This document shows positions 14,594 to 15,386 of a stretch of 15,386 bases of DNA, piece after piece; position 1 is the stretch's first letter, and every line of letters starts with the position of its first letter. Below the pieces are notes generated by a model. That model was not told the origin of the DNA. It saw only the letters and a list, made by a program, of their open reading frames with translations, and made no database searches. This DNA is from Pseudomonadota bacterium. GTDB taxonomy: Bacteria > Pseudomonadota > Gammaproteobacteria > Xanthomonadales > Xanthomonadaceae. Both the position numbers and the translations under genes were made by a program. The DNA lies in contig JAEXBT010000078.1 of NCBI GenBank assembly GCA_023393895.1, forward strand, positions 1-15,386, given 5' to 3'.

Positions 14594-15016
14594 ATGCGGC
14601 AGTCCTCTTTCCATCGCGTCATGCATGTCCTCGCCCTCGCGGCGGTGTTGCTGCTTGCGCTGCTGCCGACCTTCGGGCGGCTGGCGGAATTCACCCGCCA
14701 TCAGGCCTCGATGAGCCCGGTCACGGTCATGCTGTGCACCCTGGAAGGCATGAAGCCGGTGACGATGCCGCTGGCAACGCTTGCACAGGGTGATGAGTCC
14801 CCCGCGACCCCGCATCATCCGGGCGCCGGCAACGGCGAGGACTGCCATTACTGCCCGTTGCTCGCCAGCCTAGTCGCGCTGGCCTTCGTCGCACTCGGCC
14901 TGTGGCCGTCGCCCGCCCCGCGCGGCAACGCCATCGGCTGCGCCGGGCCGCGGATCGCGCAGCGGCATCCCTCCGGCCTCGGATCGCGCGGGCCACCGAT
15001 GTTCTCCCGAAGCTGA
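14594..15016 (+). CDS. DUF2946-like membrane protein with CxxC
   Basis: The product is 140 residues. A hydrophobic N-terminal segment (about 9-26, VMHVLALAAVLLLALLPTF) is followed by a periplasmic-looking stretch with VMLCTLEGMKPVTMPL. GEDCHYCPLL (a CxxC) then opens a second hydrophobic segment, LASLVALAFVALGLW. This arrangement, a single Cys near a 'CT.EG' motif and a CxxC before a helix, is that of DUF2946 proteins, often next to TonB-dependent copper receptors. The function of the family is not established; metal binding is an inference from the Cys. No clear ribosome site is seen; ATG 14594 was chosen over TTG 14588 and the internal ATG 14621. The gene sits under box D and 48 bases before the receptor gene. 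Confidence 0.7.
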   Translation: MRQSSFHRVMHVLALAAVLLLALLPTFGRLAEFTRHQASMSPVTVMLCTLEGMKPVTMPLATLAQGDESPATPHHPGAGNGEDCHYCPLLASLVALAFVALGLWPSPAPRGNAIGCAGPRIAQRHPSGLGSRGPPMFSRS

Positions 15017-15064
15017 TCCGTCGGCGGCGCCTGCCGCCCCTCGTATCCCGTTTCCGGAGTTCCC

Positions 15065-15386
15065 ATGAAAGTCACCCTGCTGGCTGCCGCCGTCGCGGCC
15101 GCCCTCTGCGTTGCGCCGTCCGCGCACGCGCAATCCCGATCCACCCAACAGGACGACGAACCGCGCCGCCTCGACAACTTCATCGTCATCGGCACCGTGC
15201 AGGCACCGATGCCCGCCAACAGCGGCGAGGCCCGCGGCGCCGACCTCACGCCGCTGCGCCCCAACACCGCCGACACCGCGCAGTTGTTGCGCGATGCACC
15301 GGGCGTCTCGGTGCAGAACGCCGGCGGCGTCTCCGGCCTGCCGGCGATCCACGGCCTGACCGGCGATCGCAACCGCGTGCAGGTCG
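15065..15386 (+). CDS. TonB-dependent outer-membrane receptor, copper-receptor-like (5' part, cut by the right edge)
   Basis: The first 107 codons are present. The signal peptide MKVTLLAAAVAAALCVAPSAHA is cut before Q23. A TonB-box-like stretch LDNFIVIGT follows at about 39-47. The start of the plug domain has TPLRPNTADTAQLLRDAPGV and GGVSGLPAIHGLTGDRNRVQV. The GG-V-S-G-LP motif is the form seen in TonB-dependent copper receptors (NosA/OprC type) and some zinc receptors. The adjacent DUF2946 gene supports copper or another metal; the substrate is not proven. GGAG (15056-15059) lies 5 bases before the ATG. It is likely co-transcribed with the DUF2946 gene from the promoter after box D. Confidence 0.8.
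   Translation, partial: MKVTLLAAAVAAALCVAPSAHAQSRSTQQDDEPRRLDNFIVIGTVQAPMPANSGEARGADLTPLRPNTADTAQLLRDAPGVSVQNAGGVSGLPAIHGLTGDRNRVQV

Overview
The window is GC-rich, densely coded DNA. The protein set (fused indolepyruvate ferredoxin oxidoreductase, M61 peptidase, I78-type inhibitor lipoprotein, hemN next to fnr, quinol NO reductase, DUF2946 plus TonB receptor) suggests a gammaproteobacterium of the Xanthomonadaceae/Lysobacteraceae (Lysobacter, Luteimonas or Thermomonas type). This placement is inferred from gene content and was not searched. No tRNA, rRNA, CRISPR array, insertion sequence or phage gene was seen.

Layout. 1-1096 (minus): 5' part of a secreted repetitive surface protein with Calx-beta-like domains, running off the left edge. 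1097-1321: divergent control region with an FNR-type box, a Fur-like box and a GC hairpin. 1322-5017 (plus): three-domain indolepyruvate ferredoxin oxidoreductase. 5048-9399 (minus): envelope cluster of a two-TM membrane protein, an M61/PDZ metallopeptidase and two L,D-transpeptidase-fold proteins of different families, closed by an intrinsic terminator. 9574-9879 (plus): small I78 inhibitor-like protein. 9940-15386 (plus): anaerobic block of hemN, fnr with all four Fe-S cysteines, quinol-dependent norB, a DUF2946 protein and the start of a TonB-dependent receptor.

How it works together. The central observation is a set of four 14-bp sites of the form TTGAC-N4-GTCAA (two perfect, two with one mismatch). 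They lie before hemN-fnr, before norB, before the DUF2946/TonB pair and between the surface-protein and oxidoreductase genes. The fnr product keeps the FNR recognition residues (E208, S211, R212) and the C22/C25/C31/C124 cluster ligands. The simplest reading is a local O2-responsive regulon: FNR drives its own hemN-fnr operon, oxygen-independent heme synthesis, NO removal by a heme-containing reductase, and a putative copper/metal uptake pair. At least two of these sites sit the class II distance (-41.5) from a plausible -10 element. At the left end, the site is about -41 for the surface-protein gene but overlaps the promoter of the oxidoreductase, so one site may have opposite effects on the two genes.
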